Assembly (NCBI RefSeq): GCF_000208865.1
Contig: NC_018393.1
Span: 2,684,714 to 2,748,713 of the forward strand
Reading direction: 5' to 3'
DNA: 64,000 nucleotides
DNA from: Neospora caninum Liverpool
Lineage: Eukaryota; Apicomplexa; Conoidasida; Eucoccidiorida; Sarcocystidae
Shown here: positions 33,447 to 46,786 of the stretch, one piece after another
Layout of the letters: each line of letters starts with the position of its first letter
How positions within the stretch are numbered: position 1 is the first letter of the stretch
The notes under the pieces: generated by a model
What the model was told of the DNA's origin: nothing
The model's input: only the letters and a program-made list of their open reading frames with translations
The model's database searches: none
Translations under genes and position numbers: made by a program

Positions 33447-35872
33447 ATGACTCGGACGCAACAGCGTTCATCCGCCGCCTCGTCCGACGCTCCTTGCTCG
33501 GGCCAGGCACCTGAGTTCCGCGCGAGCCAAGCCGCGACTTCTTTTGCTTCCTCCGTTGCCTCTCCTCTGTTTCCAACCTCTTTCAGCCAGTCTCCCCACT
33601 CTTTTCCTCAGTCCTCCTTGTCTCTCAGGAGACGGCTCTCGCTCGCTGTGCTGTTGCTCCTGCTCGCTGCGCTGTCTCTCTCGTCGCGTCTCCCCCCGGC
33701 ATGCGGCGCCAAACTCCCGTCGGACTCTGGCGGCGGTTCAGGCGGAGACGGCTTTCCGCCTGGCGACAACGGCCCTGACGGCACGGACGGTCCGTCCGAC
33801 AACGGAAGTGGAGGAGGGCCGGAAGACATAATGACGCCTGCGCTGCTCGATCGTCACAAACCTACGGCGACGAGAGAGGTAAGGCCGACGGGGGGAAAGG
33901 GACACACACGCGCAGACGGTCGGGCGAGCCCAAAGAGGCGGCAGCGATCGAGAGCGAGGACAAGAAACGAGCGAGTCCGGAAAGACAGACTCGCGTCCGA
34001 GTCTCACTAGGTCGGCTGTGCAGGGGAAGGGGCGAACGCGGACGATCGAGCGGAGACACACTTCAACAGAGACACTCTAGCGCGGAAGACGTACGAAAAA
34101 GAAAAGCAAAGAGGGGAAAAAACGACTGCGGGAAACGGAAGGAAAAGGAAACAAACGGGCTACGCGCCGTCTTTTTCTGCACTAGGCTGTCTCAGAGAAC
34201 CCGTGACTCCGTGAAGATAGTGTTGACACGCAGACGAGCTGCCATCGAAAAACCGAGGACGACGCTCGGACGATTTGGAGGGGGCATGAAGCACTGCCGC
34301 ATGCAGCAGAAGCGAACCGATTGAGAGGCTCACGTCGCAGAGAAGCCAGGACACGGCGGAGAGGTGGTGAAGGTGAAGCGAGAGGGTAGATCGGTCTGAA
34401 GGAGAACGGGGACGGAAGTGTGACAGGGAGAGAGCAGAAAGAAACGAGGGACAAAGACGAGAGAGACTGCGACAGCGATCCGACGGGCCCCTGGAGGCCA
34501 TCCAGTGGAAAACGCTGCGGGCTTCAGGTGTACATACTTGCGGAGCACAGAGAATACAAAGACAGTGACAGCGTGGTGCGCTCCGTACACGCCTGCCAAG
34601 GGGCGGAGAGGGGGGGAGATATCGGCGACAAAGTTAGAGAAGACGTCTTTCGAGGAGCACAGAAACTCTCGATGTCGTGCTGAGAAGAAGTTAAAGCGGC
34701 GTGTTCGCCCCCGTTGAACAAGAAGAGGGCGAGGACGGACAAGCAAGCGAGAAAGGGGAGCCCGTTTGGGGGCTGTGAGCACAGAATCCTTTCTCGACTC
34801 GGTCGGCGGATCCAACAAGACAAAGCTCAGACAAAATACATCCTTAGGCTGGATACGCACTCGCAAGTTGGCCGAGTGGACTCAGAGGGGCGAGGCGATG
34901 TGGAGCATGAGTAGATGCCGGACGGCCCAAACGGTGTATTCCGCTAGCAGAGTTCGGCGTGCAGGCCTGTCTGAGAAGGAAAGGCCGTGTCTCGGGGTGA
35001 ACCGCTTGTTCGTTGTGTCTCTATTCTGCGTTCTCCAGAATTTCACCGACGTTGCCAGTGATCTTCTCGACTGCGTAGAGCAGCTCGCCTGGATGCTTCA
35101 GCATCCTGAGCTCTCGCGAGTGCACTTGGTCGCGTGCCTCCTCGACATGCCCGGCGATGATAGTAAGTTTTTCTATCGTCTCGCTTCCTCGCATCCTCTT
35201 CCTCGCTTTCGCTGCCATTCTTTCTTTTTCCCGGTTGTGGGCGTGTCTCTCTTCCCCTCGCTCTTCCTCGGGTGTCCATTAATCCCTCGATTTCTTTCCG
35301 CCTTCACATCTAGCCCTGTGTCCGTGCTTCCGCGTCGTGCGTTTCGCCTCTCTGCCTCGCTCTGCTGATCTCCAGATTCCTTTCGGTTTGCTGTCACGAC
35401 TGCGGTCTCCTCGCTTCCTCGTCTGCTTCGCCACCCACTTCTTGTTCCTTCTTGGCTCTTTCGTACCTTCTTCTACGGCTCTCCCCCTGCCGGCGCGTCT
35501 CGCCACGCTTCGCCTCGTATGCTCCTGCGCCCTGGGAGCTCGGTGTTTCCTCCGCAACTCGTCGTTGGCTTCTCTCCTACGTTCTGTCTTCTTGCCCCTG
35601 TTATCCGCCTTTCCGGCTGCGAGGTTCTCCTCTCGTCTGCATGCGTTATCTGTCTTCCCTCCTTCTCGCCGACTCGCCTGGGCATGGCCGTTTTGTTCTG
35701 TTTGTCCTGTCTTCAGCGGTGCCGAGGGCCATGGAGAAGGCTGGCGGAAACTCTTCCGAGTTCCGCAAGGATATCCACAACATCCTCATTCGCATGCCTC
35801 AGAGTGTGGTAAGAAATTGAACCAAACATCGCTTTTGCCCCCCGTTCCCATCTCCCCGGGCACCCGTCTATA

Positions 35873-35907
<35 letters not shown>

Positions 35908-37489
35908 TTTGAACATATGCTCCCTCTCCGACAGTTACGTGCATATAGTGTGCTTGTTCCTACGCCTGTATATGTGTGCATATATAGGCTCCTTCATATA
36001 GAGACCTAGGCCCCAAAACTTCTTCCTGCGCACCTGTATGTGTATGCACTCGCTTCCGTTCAAATATCTGTAGACGTTGGTTTTCATCTTTTGACTGGAG
36101 CCGCCTTTCTTCGCTTTTCTGGAGGCTGCTTCTCCTGCGTTGCCGCGGATCTGTGTTCCCCATCAGACTCCCCTGTCTTACGGCGAGGCTCGGGCGCGTC
36201 CGGAGTTGAAGCGGGTAGTTGTCGACGCCTACCACGAAGCAGCGGCGCGCGGGCACCGCTTCGTCGGCGTTCACGACCTCGTCTCGGCTCTAGCCCGCTG
36301 CGACCGCTTTCGTGTTCGCCTGACCAATGTTGGGACAGACGTCCCCGTCTTCCTCAAGTGAGGCTTCTAGGGTTCTTCACGGATCGCACGGGTCGGCGGT
36401 GGGGTGGAAAGGGAAGAAAGCAGAGGACTTGCGTCTCTGTGTGCAAGCAGCGGGCTCACGAAGGCGGCCAGAAGAAGCCGCTCCCGCCTGCCGCCGGCAT
36501 GTACGTGTCCTCGCGCAGCGTCTTCTGAATTTTGGTGTTCTTTTTTCGTTTGCGACACAGCTGGACGAGCCGCCGCCGACCCTTCCGCACGTACATACGT
36601 ATATGTATTTGTCTAGATGCGTCCTAGATCCACATCTTGGATTGCGCATCTATGCGTTCGGGCACGCACAGGCATGCTCGCGTTTTCGGTCGGGTATCTG
36701 TCTGTAGCTGTCTACTCGTCGTTCCACATTGGCGGCTCTCTTTTCTATCTGCGTGCCTATGCCTCCTCCTTCTCCTTGTGGTTGGCGTTCGAGTTAAGGG
36801 AAACCTCGGGCGTCCTTGTCGCTGCTTCGTTCCTTTCGCAGACTAGTCAGCAGCGCATTCATCCCTCACACGGAAGCAGAAGAAAAGAAACACCAGCCGC
36901 GTACTGGGCAGCAAGAATGGATCAAACACTTTGGCGTGGACTTGACCGAGCTCGCGAAAGAAGGGAAAATCGGAACCGTCACTGGGAGAGAAAACGAGAT
37001 CGAACAAATCACCTCGGTGCGAAACCACGCGGCTCCTTCCCCCAAAGGAGAATTCAAGTTAATTTGCTCGGGGGCCGTGTCCGAAGCTGAACAGTATATA
37101 CATTTCTCGCCACGACTCCCGGCAAAGCTACACCAGAACCCTCACAGAGGGAAATGTACTACGTATATTTATGTATACGTAATTGACTTGCATATATATA
37201 TATATATATATATATATGACAGAAAACGACGATGTGCGCGTTTGCATGCAGACGATAAGGATGAGAGCGGATCGACGCTTGGGCAGATTAGGCTTTTGAT
37301 CATTGCTCGCGTGACCGACCCTCCCTCACTGGCAACGGATATATGCATGCGTATGTATGTATGTATGTATGTATGTATGTATGTATGTATATGTATGTAT
37401 GTATGTATATGTATGTATGTATATGTATGTATGTATATGTATGTATGTTTATGTATGTATGTATATGTATGTATGTATATGTATGTATG

Positions 37490-37521
<32 letters not shown>

Positions 37522-40500
37522 TGTATGTATGTATGTATGTATGTATGTATGTATGTATGTATGTGTGTATGTATATGTATGTATGTATATGTATGTATGT
37601 ATGTATATGTACCTATGCATATATGCACTTGTGTGTGTGTGTATGCTTTAGAGCGATGGCGTGGGTTATGGACCCTAGGCGTACCACTTTCTCTTTTGTG
37701 CTGTCTTGCATGCCTGTGTGCTGCGTTTTACGTCGTCCCCCATCTATCTGCTTGCGCCTGGATGACTGGCGTGTGATTCTTTAGGTGATGAGTCGCATGA
37801 GCAAAGCGAACTGCTTGTTGCTTGGCGAGCCGGGTGTCGGAAAGACCGCAGTCGTCGAAGGCTTGGCGAAGCGCATTATCGATGTAGGCTCCACTCGCGT
37901 TGGCTGCGACAACGTTCACTCTCTGGAAGCATTGCCCCCGTCTCCCTGCTGCCTGCACAAAAAAGAGAAACGCCCGAACATCTCTGAGAAGAGGCAGAGT
38001 GTGACCAGTTGGTGTCTCTGTGCACCTTTCCTCCACATGGGCTCCATGCCCCCATTGAGATCCACGATATGATACACACATGGACATGTGTGCATCACAA
38101 CGCGATGAAGCGTTTGCCGACAGACGTCTGGATCTGTGCGAGCAGGCATCGGAGCCTCTCAGCGAGATACAGAGACGTGGTGGAAATATGATCGAGAAAA
38201 AGCTGCCGTGTTTTTTGCATGCACGCCTTACAGGGGGACGTACCGGACGCTCTTCTCGGAGTCCAAGTCTTCTCGCTGGACGTGGGTTCTCTCCTGTCGG
38301 GTTCTTCGATGCGTGGAGAATTCGAACGCCGAATGAAAGGCATTCTCGATTATGTAAGCTCTCGACGCTCGTCAGAGCTTCATTCTCTACGCCGGCGCTC
38401 GTTCTCTGGTCGTTTCGCTATCGCTGCCTTTTCTGCCGCACTTGCGTCCCACCCTTGCCCTCTTCTGGCCCCACTTTTTTCTTGTTCCTCTCTCATATTT
38501 CATCGTCCTCAGTTTTGGAGAACCCTCTGCTGCACGATATCTTACGCATGCGACCGCGTCCGGGCGCATGCAAGCACACGCATTCAGACAACACCTAGAA
38601 GCATACATACAACCATATACGTACAGACGGACATAGTTACCCAAGCATATGTATGCACGCGCATTTTCGTGCCGGCGTTCTTGGAGGTATTTGCGTTTCT
38701 CTCTGTGCTTGCGTCGGAGCTCGTAGGCGTGGGTGTGCTCTACCTGTATCCACATTTACGTGTTATCCCTCGCATTTCTCTCTCTCGCTTCGTACAACCA
38801 CACGCATGAACTCATCTGGGCCATAGGTGCGTTGTATATGTAGCGAGACTGACAAGCCTGTAGAACGCAGCTTCTCTCCTCTTCACTTGTTTTCAGCTTT
38901 TCTCCACCGAGCGGTCAACGATCCTGTTCATCGATGAAATCCACACGCTGATGGGAGCCGGAAAGGCCGACGGGCCGATGGACGCAGCGAACTTGCTGAA
39001 ACCTGCGCTTGCAAGGGGTGCCTTGAGGTAAACAAAAACTCTCTTCCTCTACTGTGCTCTTGGGTCATTCACTAGTCTCTCTCGCCTGACGCTTTGGGAG
39101 CTGTCTGCGGGAATACCCATCTCTTTTGAAACAAAATAGATAGGCATGCTTGTGTAGCTGTACAGACACACGGCGCCTCCTGTATTTGCGTGCAACTCTA
39201 GAGAAGTTCACGTGTCCTCTGCGCATAGAGCTGTTACCTTCTGTCGTTGCCTCTATAAGTCTGCATGTACACAGATAGGTACGCACCTATGAACGCCACT
39301 TTTAGTCCTCGCGCACGTGTGTATATTCATACGCACAGTCCGCTCCAACTCGTGTATACCGATGTGTATGTAAATCTGGCTTTTCTCGCGCTCTCTCGCC
39401 ACATATATACATCTATATGTATTTATGTATACATGTGTATATTAGTGTATATTCATGTGATGTTGGGGCAGACAGGTCAGAGAAGCGTGACTAGGTATAT
39501 ATAAATGCAAGTTCACATGCAGAGGGCATCTGGTCGTACCTCCGGCGTGGTGTCCTTCCTTTCCAGGAGGCCTTGCACGACCCGAGGAGAGATCACCTGT
39601 GTTAGGCGCTCCGTTCAGCATTTCCGTCGTGGCACAAGCGGTGCACACATGCGAGGCACGAAGATTCACTTCACTGTCGCATCCCAAATGGATTCTTCCC
39701 TCGTGGAAGAGGAGAGGCGGGCTCTGTCGGGGTTCTCACCTGGTGTTCGCACTGTCGTCCCGGGTCTTCTTTGTCGTCTCAGAGTGATTGGTGCGACAAC
39801 CCGAGCTGAATATCGCAAGCACATCGAGAAGGACATGGCCTTTGCTCGCCGTTTCGTCACGATCGAAATGAAGGAGCCGGACGTCGCCAAGACCGTTGTT
39901 ATGCTCAAGGGTGTTCGAAAAAACCTCGAAGCGCATCACAAACTCGTCATCAGCGACACCGCCTTGGTGGCAGCAGCGACGCTCTCAGACCGCTACATCA
40001 AGAACCGGCAACTGCCCGACAAGGCAATCGATCTGGTAAATTGAGGCACACGCAGCAAAGGCACAAGCCTCGGTCCACGCGGTTGCGCAGATGCTTAGCA
40101 CATTTGCGTGTCGCGCTAGGCCGTACAGATGCGTCCATTTGAATCCGCACTTATATACATGTATATGTAGATGCATCTACGGAGAAAACCTATCGGAAGG
40201 CACGCATACTGATATATATATATATTGATAGATACTGATATATATGTAAATATATATAACCAGAGTTATTTGCGGATTGTGAGGCGGAGCTTCGCATGTA
40301 GACCCCGGACGGGGGTGCGTGTGCGTCTCGCTGGGGCTGTGGACTTCACTATTTTGCCTTTTTTGCGTTCTTCAGATCGACGATGCGTGCTCAATCAAGA
40401 AAGTGAAATCTTTGAGGCGCTTTGCGCGCGCCAGCGCGGCGAACGACGAGAAAAAGGACGGAGATCGAGCAGCTGATTCACCGGGTCGCGCTGACGATGC

Positions 40501-40636
40501 CGCAGCCAAAAAGGTAATTCGAGCACGATGGAAAACAAGGGGTCGCACATAGGCGTTTGCCCTACAGACCATATGAAGGTATCATCTGTGCGGCTTACAC
40601 ACATACACGTACACACACGTACACATATGAACATAT

Positions 40637-40734
<98 letters not shown>

Positions 40735-43700
40735 TGCGCAAGGGTGTATACAAATGGTGGTATGGGTAGAGCGATATGCAAGGAGCGAAGACCGAGCCTG
40801 CCAGTGGCTGTTTTCCCTTCATCCTCTTTTGGAAAAGGGAAGAACAGAAACGCGATGCCAAGGCAAGAACGAAGAAGACAGAAATGTCTTTATTCGCGTG
40901 TGGTGATATCTGGATAGTCGCCTACGGAAGTGTAGGGACTTTCTCCATGTCGGAGGCTCTACGCGACAAAATCTGTCGTTCATTGCAAACGGCCGTGCCT
41001 CTCCTTGCAGAGACGCAAGGAGCGAATTCTTTCGGCCACTCTTGCGCGTCGCGTGTTGAGTGCATTTCTGAGTGTTCGCCACTGTTTTTTTGACGTGCGC
41101 GTTCGGTGTTTTTGCGCTCGGCGTGCAGCGCGAAGACCTGGAAAGCCTCGAGAAGGAGATCGCACAAAAGGCTAACTCCGACGACGTGTTGACCGACGCA
41201 GATGTGGCAGAAGTTGTCAGTCTGCGAACCGGCATCCCCGTCAACAAACTGACAGAGACGGACCGGCAGCGCCTTCTGGGCCTTCCAGCCAGCCTTCAGG
41301 CGGTAAGTGAAAAAAGGTGCTTCCCAGGGAAAAAACTCCCGGACAGGCCTAGGGCTGTCTCGCCTCTGCGCTCGGACCGTATACACCTAGTCGTGCATGT
41401 GCGTGGAAACACAGCCCCGCGCACGTCACCGGACAGGCGGCGCTTCTCGCGGGTCTCGGAAGTGAAGGAAAGGCAGAGATCCGGACCTGGAACTCTCAAG
41501 CCACATACACGTGGAGCGGTGGAGGGACGCGTGGCACCAGACAGGATTACGCTCACTTTCATGTGTAAATAAAAGAGGAATTGCCCCCCTCCATCCAGTC
41601 CTATATCTATGTATGTATATATATATATATATATATATATAGTGTCTGTATGTACACGTATGACGCGGGCAAGAGTTCTTTTCGGGTTTTCTGTGTATGA
41701 ATACGCATGTGAAAAGTCCCTTTGGATGTAGGACCTGCGAGAGGCTGCACTATATCTCGGATGTGTCCCTGGACAGGTGATGTGCTTTCGCGCAAGAGAC
41801 GTGGGAGACTCGGAACGCGACCGAGCGGGAGCATTTGCTTCGTTGTCTCCGAGTTTCGGCTGGTTGTCTGTCGCCGCTCTTCCCTCCTGTTTCGTTCTCC
41901 TACAGGCTACGGTGCAACGCGCAGTCTCCTGCCATGGTTTTGCCGTCTTCGGCAGGTGCTCTTTCTTTTATCTTTTGCTTTTGTGTGCGTCTCTGTGTCT
42001 CGGCTCTCCCGCCCTTTTTGTCGCTCTCCCTACAGCAAGTTATTGGACAAGAAGAAGCCGTAGAGGCAGTGGCAAACGCCATCATTCGCTCGCGAGCGGG
42101 TCTCGCTCGTCGCAATGCCCCCATCGGCACCTTCCTCTTCCTGGGATCTACAGGTGCGCTTCCCATCCCTGAATTCAGCGTTTCCACTTTAACCTATGTT
42201 GATATATGTTTATATGCATGCATCTGTGTATGAATGTGCTTGCTTGTGTAATGCAGATATATGTATCTGTGTGATGTATCGGTGTGTCTGTCTTTATATA
42301 TAATGTATAGACATGCTCGATGGAGATGGGCGGATATTGGCTGAAGAAGCATTGTGTATGTATTGTGTTTGTGCGGGAGGCGGTCAGAATGGATTGGATT
42401 TTTTTGTTCGCTCCGAAAAGGCAGCTGTATCTTCAGTCCGACAAGGAGAAATGGGTACAGGAGATCCTAGGGGGTGGAACTTGTACGATCCACCTTGACC
42501 TTTGGGCTGTGTGTGGTCTTGGCTTTGAGTATGTTTATCCCGTTTTGTGTGGACGTTCCGTTGAGGTGAAGGCACTACCAAGCCGCGTGTTGCAGAGGTA
42601 GATTTCACGAGGCTAGATTTCGCATTTGTGTGGCAGGGCGCGCCGATGTGGAGTCCGTGTCGTTCTGAATGGCCTCTCAGGTGTAGGGAAAACGGAGCTT
42701 GCCAAGGCGCTGACCGTCGCGATCTTCCACGACGAGAAGAACCTGATTCGCCTGGACATGTCGGAGTACTCGGAGCCGCACACCGTCGCGCGCCTCGTTG
42801 GAAGTCCGCCGGGTTACATGAGTCACGACGAAGGAGGACAGCTCACGGAGGCGGTCAGGCAACGCCCCCACAGCGTCGTGCTGTTCGACGAGATCGAGAA
42901 TGCGCATCCGAATGTCTTCGCCTATCTTCTCCAGGTGAGAAGACGCGCCACGAAGGCGGCGCGTGCGAAAACCCGAGAACGGCGACAGTGTCGCAGCCTC
43001 GCAAGAGGCGCGTGGATCGAGGACGCTGTGGGGATGCGCGGGCGCGCGCCGCGAGAGAAGCGAGAGGCCGGAAACTGATTCGCCCGTGCCTATCTCCTGC
43101 GCGCGCGCGTCGAAAAAGACAGTGAGAAGAGGCACCAGAAAGAAAAGCACAAGAGCCGACGAAACGGCAGAGACGTTGGTGGGCGGTTCAAAAAACGCTG
43201 GAAACGCGGAACCAGGCGGCATATATAGAGGCCGAGAGGAAACGCTGTTTCAGGAGGCGCGCCATGTTTCATGGAGCGCCGTTACGTTCCAGAGCCAGGC
43301 AAGGCCCCGACCTCCCCGAGGAAGGAGGCCCGGGTGTCGCTGCGAACTGTCTATACACCGAGTGCGGCCACGTGTGATTCAGCACGGTTCCGCGGGTGCT
43401 TGTGACCTTTGCGTCCAAACGAGAAAGTGCGCACCGTGCCCGCGGTGAAGCGCCTGAGAAGGGGCGGAGCTCTGCACGTGGCCTGGGAAAGATGTGGCCC
43501 CGCTTGCTCCGGCCTTTTTCTGTGTTCGCCCTCAGCTCCTCGACGAAGGCCGCCTGACAGACATGCGAGGCATCACCGTCGATTTCACGAACTGCGTTAT
43601 CATCGCCACCTCCAACATCGGTGCCAAGCACATTCTGGCTGCAAGCGAAAGGGCCGGAGGTAAGCGGTGGATGTGTCTCACCTCTCCGACGACCCAACAA

Positions 43701-46700
43701 GGACGCGCTCGCCGGGAGGGCCAGCGCGCGCACACGTCGCAAAACGAAGCTGTTTCCACACCGCGAAACAGAGACAGGGCGAGCGGCGGGCGGGCGAAGA
43801 GGCGCGGCGGGTGGCGAGAGACAGATGCAAATGTTTTGATCTGCGAGACAGGAGGGAAGCGCGGTCCCGGTCGAGACGCCGACACAGTGGCAGAGCACCG
43901 GGAGATGCTGCATGCAGTCGACAGGCCGACCAGGTTGGAGCCAGAGATGAATACGAAAGCCAAACACGTCGGTCGTGGTGGTCCTGGCCCGCAGACGCAA
44001 AGCGCTTGAGGGAGAAGCATCCCACCACGGCCGCCTGGATTCGTGGTGTGATGCAGATCCGCTCTCCAAGGGGGATAGGTTGAGAGAGCAGAGAGGCGCT
44101 CGGGAAGACGTTCCCTTCCTGCGTCTTTCCTCTGGATCGGTTTTGCGGGCGCCTTCTCTGGCTTCCACGTGTGGCGTCGCCCCCTGCGCGCGGTGTGTGC
44201 CACATGAACGCGCCTCTGTGCGTCTCCCCTTTTCGTCCCGCAGACGAGACTTCTGGAAAGGTCGCGATTGGTCACTTTGACAGCGAGAAGCAGCAACTTG
44301 AGCACTTTGCGGACTCGAACGCAGGAGCCCAAGTCGCAGACGAGCTTCGCGGCGACAAGCGAGACTCAAACAGTCCGGAAAAAGCCCTGGCGAGAAGGAA
44401 GCCGGCGAACTGGAAGACGCAGGCCAGAGCAGCCGTTCTGGCGGAGGCGGCGCGCGTCTTCAAGCCTCAAGTCCTCAACAGAATGACTGTCATAGTAAGT
44501 CGCCAGCCCGCTTATATCGGAGCGGACACGCGTGGAGAGCTGGAAAAGCTGCCCACAGTCGACGGTACCGAAGAAGCGGGTGCTTGCGCAAACACCCTAC
44601 GTGCAGAAACTTGGAAAACGCAGACACGGCTTTCGCGTCTAGACCGAGCAAAACCAAAAGGCGGGAAAAGCGTAGAGGCGTGCCCCGACGAGCGACGCGA
44701 GAGCAACAGTGCCTTCTCTGTTCTCGGCTCTCGACACTGGGCGCGGCGCATTTCTGCTTCGACCGCGCCTGAAGCTCATCCCTTTTTTACGCGCCGCAGG
44801 CAGGTTGCATTGCGTCGGGTCTGCCGTTTGTCTGGTTGGCCCGCGACGTCGTGTGTGGAGCGCGCGCCTCGAGCCTTCGTTTCTCCAGATGAAACCCAGT
44901 TCGCTTCTGCCCTGTCGATCCCGATGCAACGGGCCGCGCGCGGGAGCTCGCATCCTGTGGGATATCCTGGACATTGCGGCTCGCCGGGTTGCTCTGTCGC
45001 CCCGCCCCGGTGACATCTCACGGCTTCATGGCCGCACGGGACTCCTCAAGGAGCCTGCGATTCCGCACTGCGTGTCTGGGCGTGTGCTCTGTGGCTCAAC
45101 AGGAGGCGCGCAAAACAGTGCCCGTCCTGCTGCCCACGACCGCAAGCTGTCTCGAGTTTTTCGAGTCTCTGCCTGCGAGTCGACGGTGTGCCTGTCTCTC
45201 TCTCTGCTCTGCCTGCCGCCTAAGCAGGGGAGGCGGGGATCTGCACTTGCACTCGCGACTAGGAAAAGCTGGACGCAGCCGCTCGACGATGCAGATGGCG
45301 GGGCGTCAGAGTGTGGGTGTCGGTGGATGCGTGTGTAGATGTGCAGGATATTTATCTGCATGTGCGAATACAGATATGTCTATTCTGGGCTTCGCTGCGG
45401 CACGGGGTTTGTGCGCAGATTTTCGATCCTCTGACGCCACAAGACTTGAAGCGCATCTTCCGGCTGCAGGAGAAAGGTCTAGCAGAGTTGCTTTTGGAGC
45501 AAGGCGTCGAACTTGTCATCGAAGAAGACGCGGCAGTCTTCGTCGTCGAGCGCGCGTACAGCCGCCATTTTGGCGCGCGTCGGCTGAAGAGGTGCGTTGC
45601 CTTCCCGCACTCTGAGCGGCGATGCTGCAAAAAAGGGGGGAAGAAAAAACCTCCGCGTGAGCCTCTCGGCAAAGGCGGTGCCAGCATGGAGATTTGGCGT
45701 AGTCAGGATTTTCCGGGAAAGAGTCGAGCGGTCGCTGAGAAAGGCTCCTGCAAGAGCGCTCTTGTTTGCGATGTCGTGGCGAAGAGGAGACCCGCGTACA
45801 CAAGCCTTCTGAAGGCGTAGCGCGTATCGGGCGTTTCCGTCCTCCGTTTCTCATCGTTCCGGCAAGAAGTGACCAGACCGAAGCCGGGTTGCGACGGCCA
45901 GAGGGGAGGCAGAACGGAGACTCCCGCCGCGTTCGTCGCGATAGACGAGACTGTGCGCGGCTTGTCAGCTCCGAGCTTCGACGGCCATGTCGCGCGTGCA
46001 TACCCTCCCACCCTTTGTCAAAAACGCGGGGTGGGGGTTTTTGGCCTGTATCGTCCGGGGGCGAAGGCAAGTCAGGTGGGAGCGCGTCATTCGAGGTTCT
46101 GGAGACGCCACGCGTGTTTTATGAGGTTCCCTGGCTGTCGACTTTTTGTCCTTTTTGTCACGTTGTGTAGATTCTTCGACAAGAACATCACCGGGCGCCT
46201 CGCACCTTGGATTCTCTCCGGCTGGTTACGCGGCGGCATGTTGCTGCGAATCATTGCCTCCAAGACGCGGAAGAACAGCCTCGAGGCGCATGTACGTCGA
46301 AGGTCGAAAAACTTGACGGGAAACGCATGGACTGGCAAAACACCACCACACTGCCTTTCGCCAAGTGTGCCGCTGGGTTCGTGTGTCTTTCTTCTTTCGC
46401 GGAGCCTAGTGTGGCACAGCTTTGGAATCTCTTGTCTGTCTCCAAATCCCCAGTGTCTCTGGTGCCGCGTTTTGGCGCGTGGCCGCCTCTGGCATTTTCT
46501 TCGTTTTCGACTTGGCTGTTTGTGCTCCTCGCTGTCTCGGCTTCCGCGCGCGACCAGCGGCGCTTTCGCTCGCGTTTTTCTGGTTTCCTTCCTCGTTTCT
46601 CGACCGCCTCTGCCTCCTGTTTCTGACGCGGTTCCCCCGGGGTGTCCCCTGTGCGACTGTTTTGTGCCATTCCAGGTCTGCGAAGTTAACTCCCGAGGCC

Positions 46701-46786
46701 GATGCGTGAAGGCGTCGAGGCGCGCGCGTCTGCTCTGCACTGTGAAGGTCCCGGATCCCACCAAGGACGCCGACGACCCCCTGTAA
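33447..46786 (+). CDS. Secretory Hsp100/Clp AAA+ ATPase, ClpB/ClpC-like, divergent
   Basis: Double-ring unfoldase or disaggregase of 1026 residues. Exons: 33447-33878, 35039-35162, 35717-35808, 36167-36357, 36842-37016, 37785-37883, 38234-38353, 38897-39027, 39783-40035, 40376-40513, 41129-41302, 42036-42153, 42681-42934, 43536-43659, 44244-44494, 45419-45591, 46171-46291, 46676-46786; all phases agree. A hydrophobic signal at 64-79 behind a Ser-rich leader points to secretion or the apicoplast. The Clp N domain (from 145) contains [17 protein letters not shown]. Domain 1 has [19 protein letters not shown] (352-359), [14 protein letters not shown] (Asp424, Glu425) and Arg477/478. Domain 2 has GSTGVGKT (680-687), [12 protein letters not shown] (Asp752, Glu753), FKPQVLNRM and GARRLKR. 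Pore loop 1 reads SSMRG instead of KYRG, pore loop 2 GYMS instead of GYVG, and the middle domain is only ~75 residues. Best guess is an Hsp101-like or plastid chaperone; a canonical ClpB role is doubtful. Confidence 0.92.
35876..35904. repeat. (AT)n microsatellite, Clp gene intron 3
   Basis: Dinucleotide run inside the intron 35809-36166. Confidence 0.9.
37192..37217. repeat. (AT)n microsatellite, Clp gene intron 5
   Basis: Dinucleotide run ~130 bases before the much longer TATG array of the same intron. Confidence 0.9.
37351..37610. repeat. 260-bp (GTAT)n array with TA interruptions, Clp gene intron 5
   Basis: Tetranucleotide GTAT repeated for ~260 bp, broken at intervals by an extra TA. 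It fills much of the intron 37017-37784. The array is open in several frames on both strands (Met-Tyr-Val-Cys or Tyr-Ile-His-Thr repeats), but it lies between two well-defined exons and is not coding. Confidence 0.95.
40637..40730. repeat. (GATA)n array, ~23 units, Clp gene intron 10
   Basis: Perfect tetranucleotide array within the intron 40514-41128. Confidence 0.95.
41616..41641. repeat. (TA)n microsatellite, Clp gene intron 11
   Basis: Dinucleotide run within the intron 41303-42035. Confidence 0.9.

Noticed and set aside
37343..37776. Long Met-Tyr-Val-Cys and Tyr-Ile-His-Thr repeat frames on both strands
   Set aside because: They are translations of the GTAT microsatellite inside an intron of the Clp ATPase gene.
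40395..40781. Frame with repeated Ile-Tyr-Leu-Ser on the minus strand
   Set aside because: It is a translation of the GATA array in Clp gene intron 10.
43269..44369. 366-codon minus-strand frame opposite Clp gene exons 14-15
   Set aside because: Shadow of conserved plus-strand Clp exons plus the intron between them; no domain on the minus strand.
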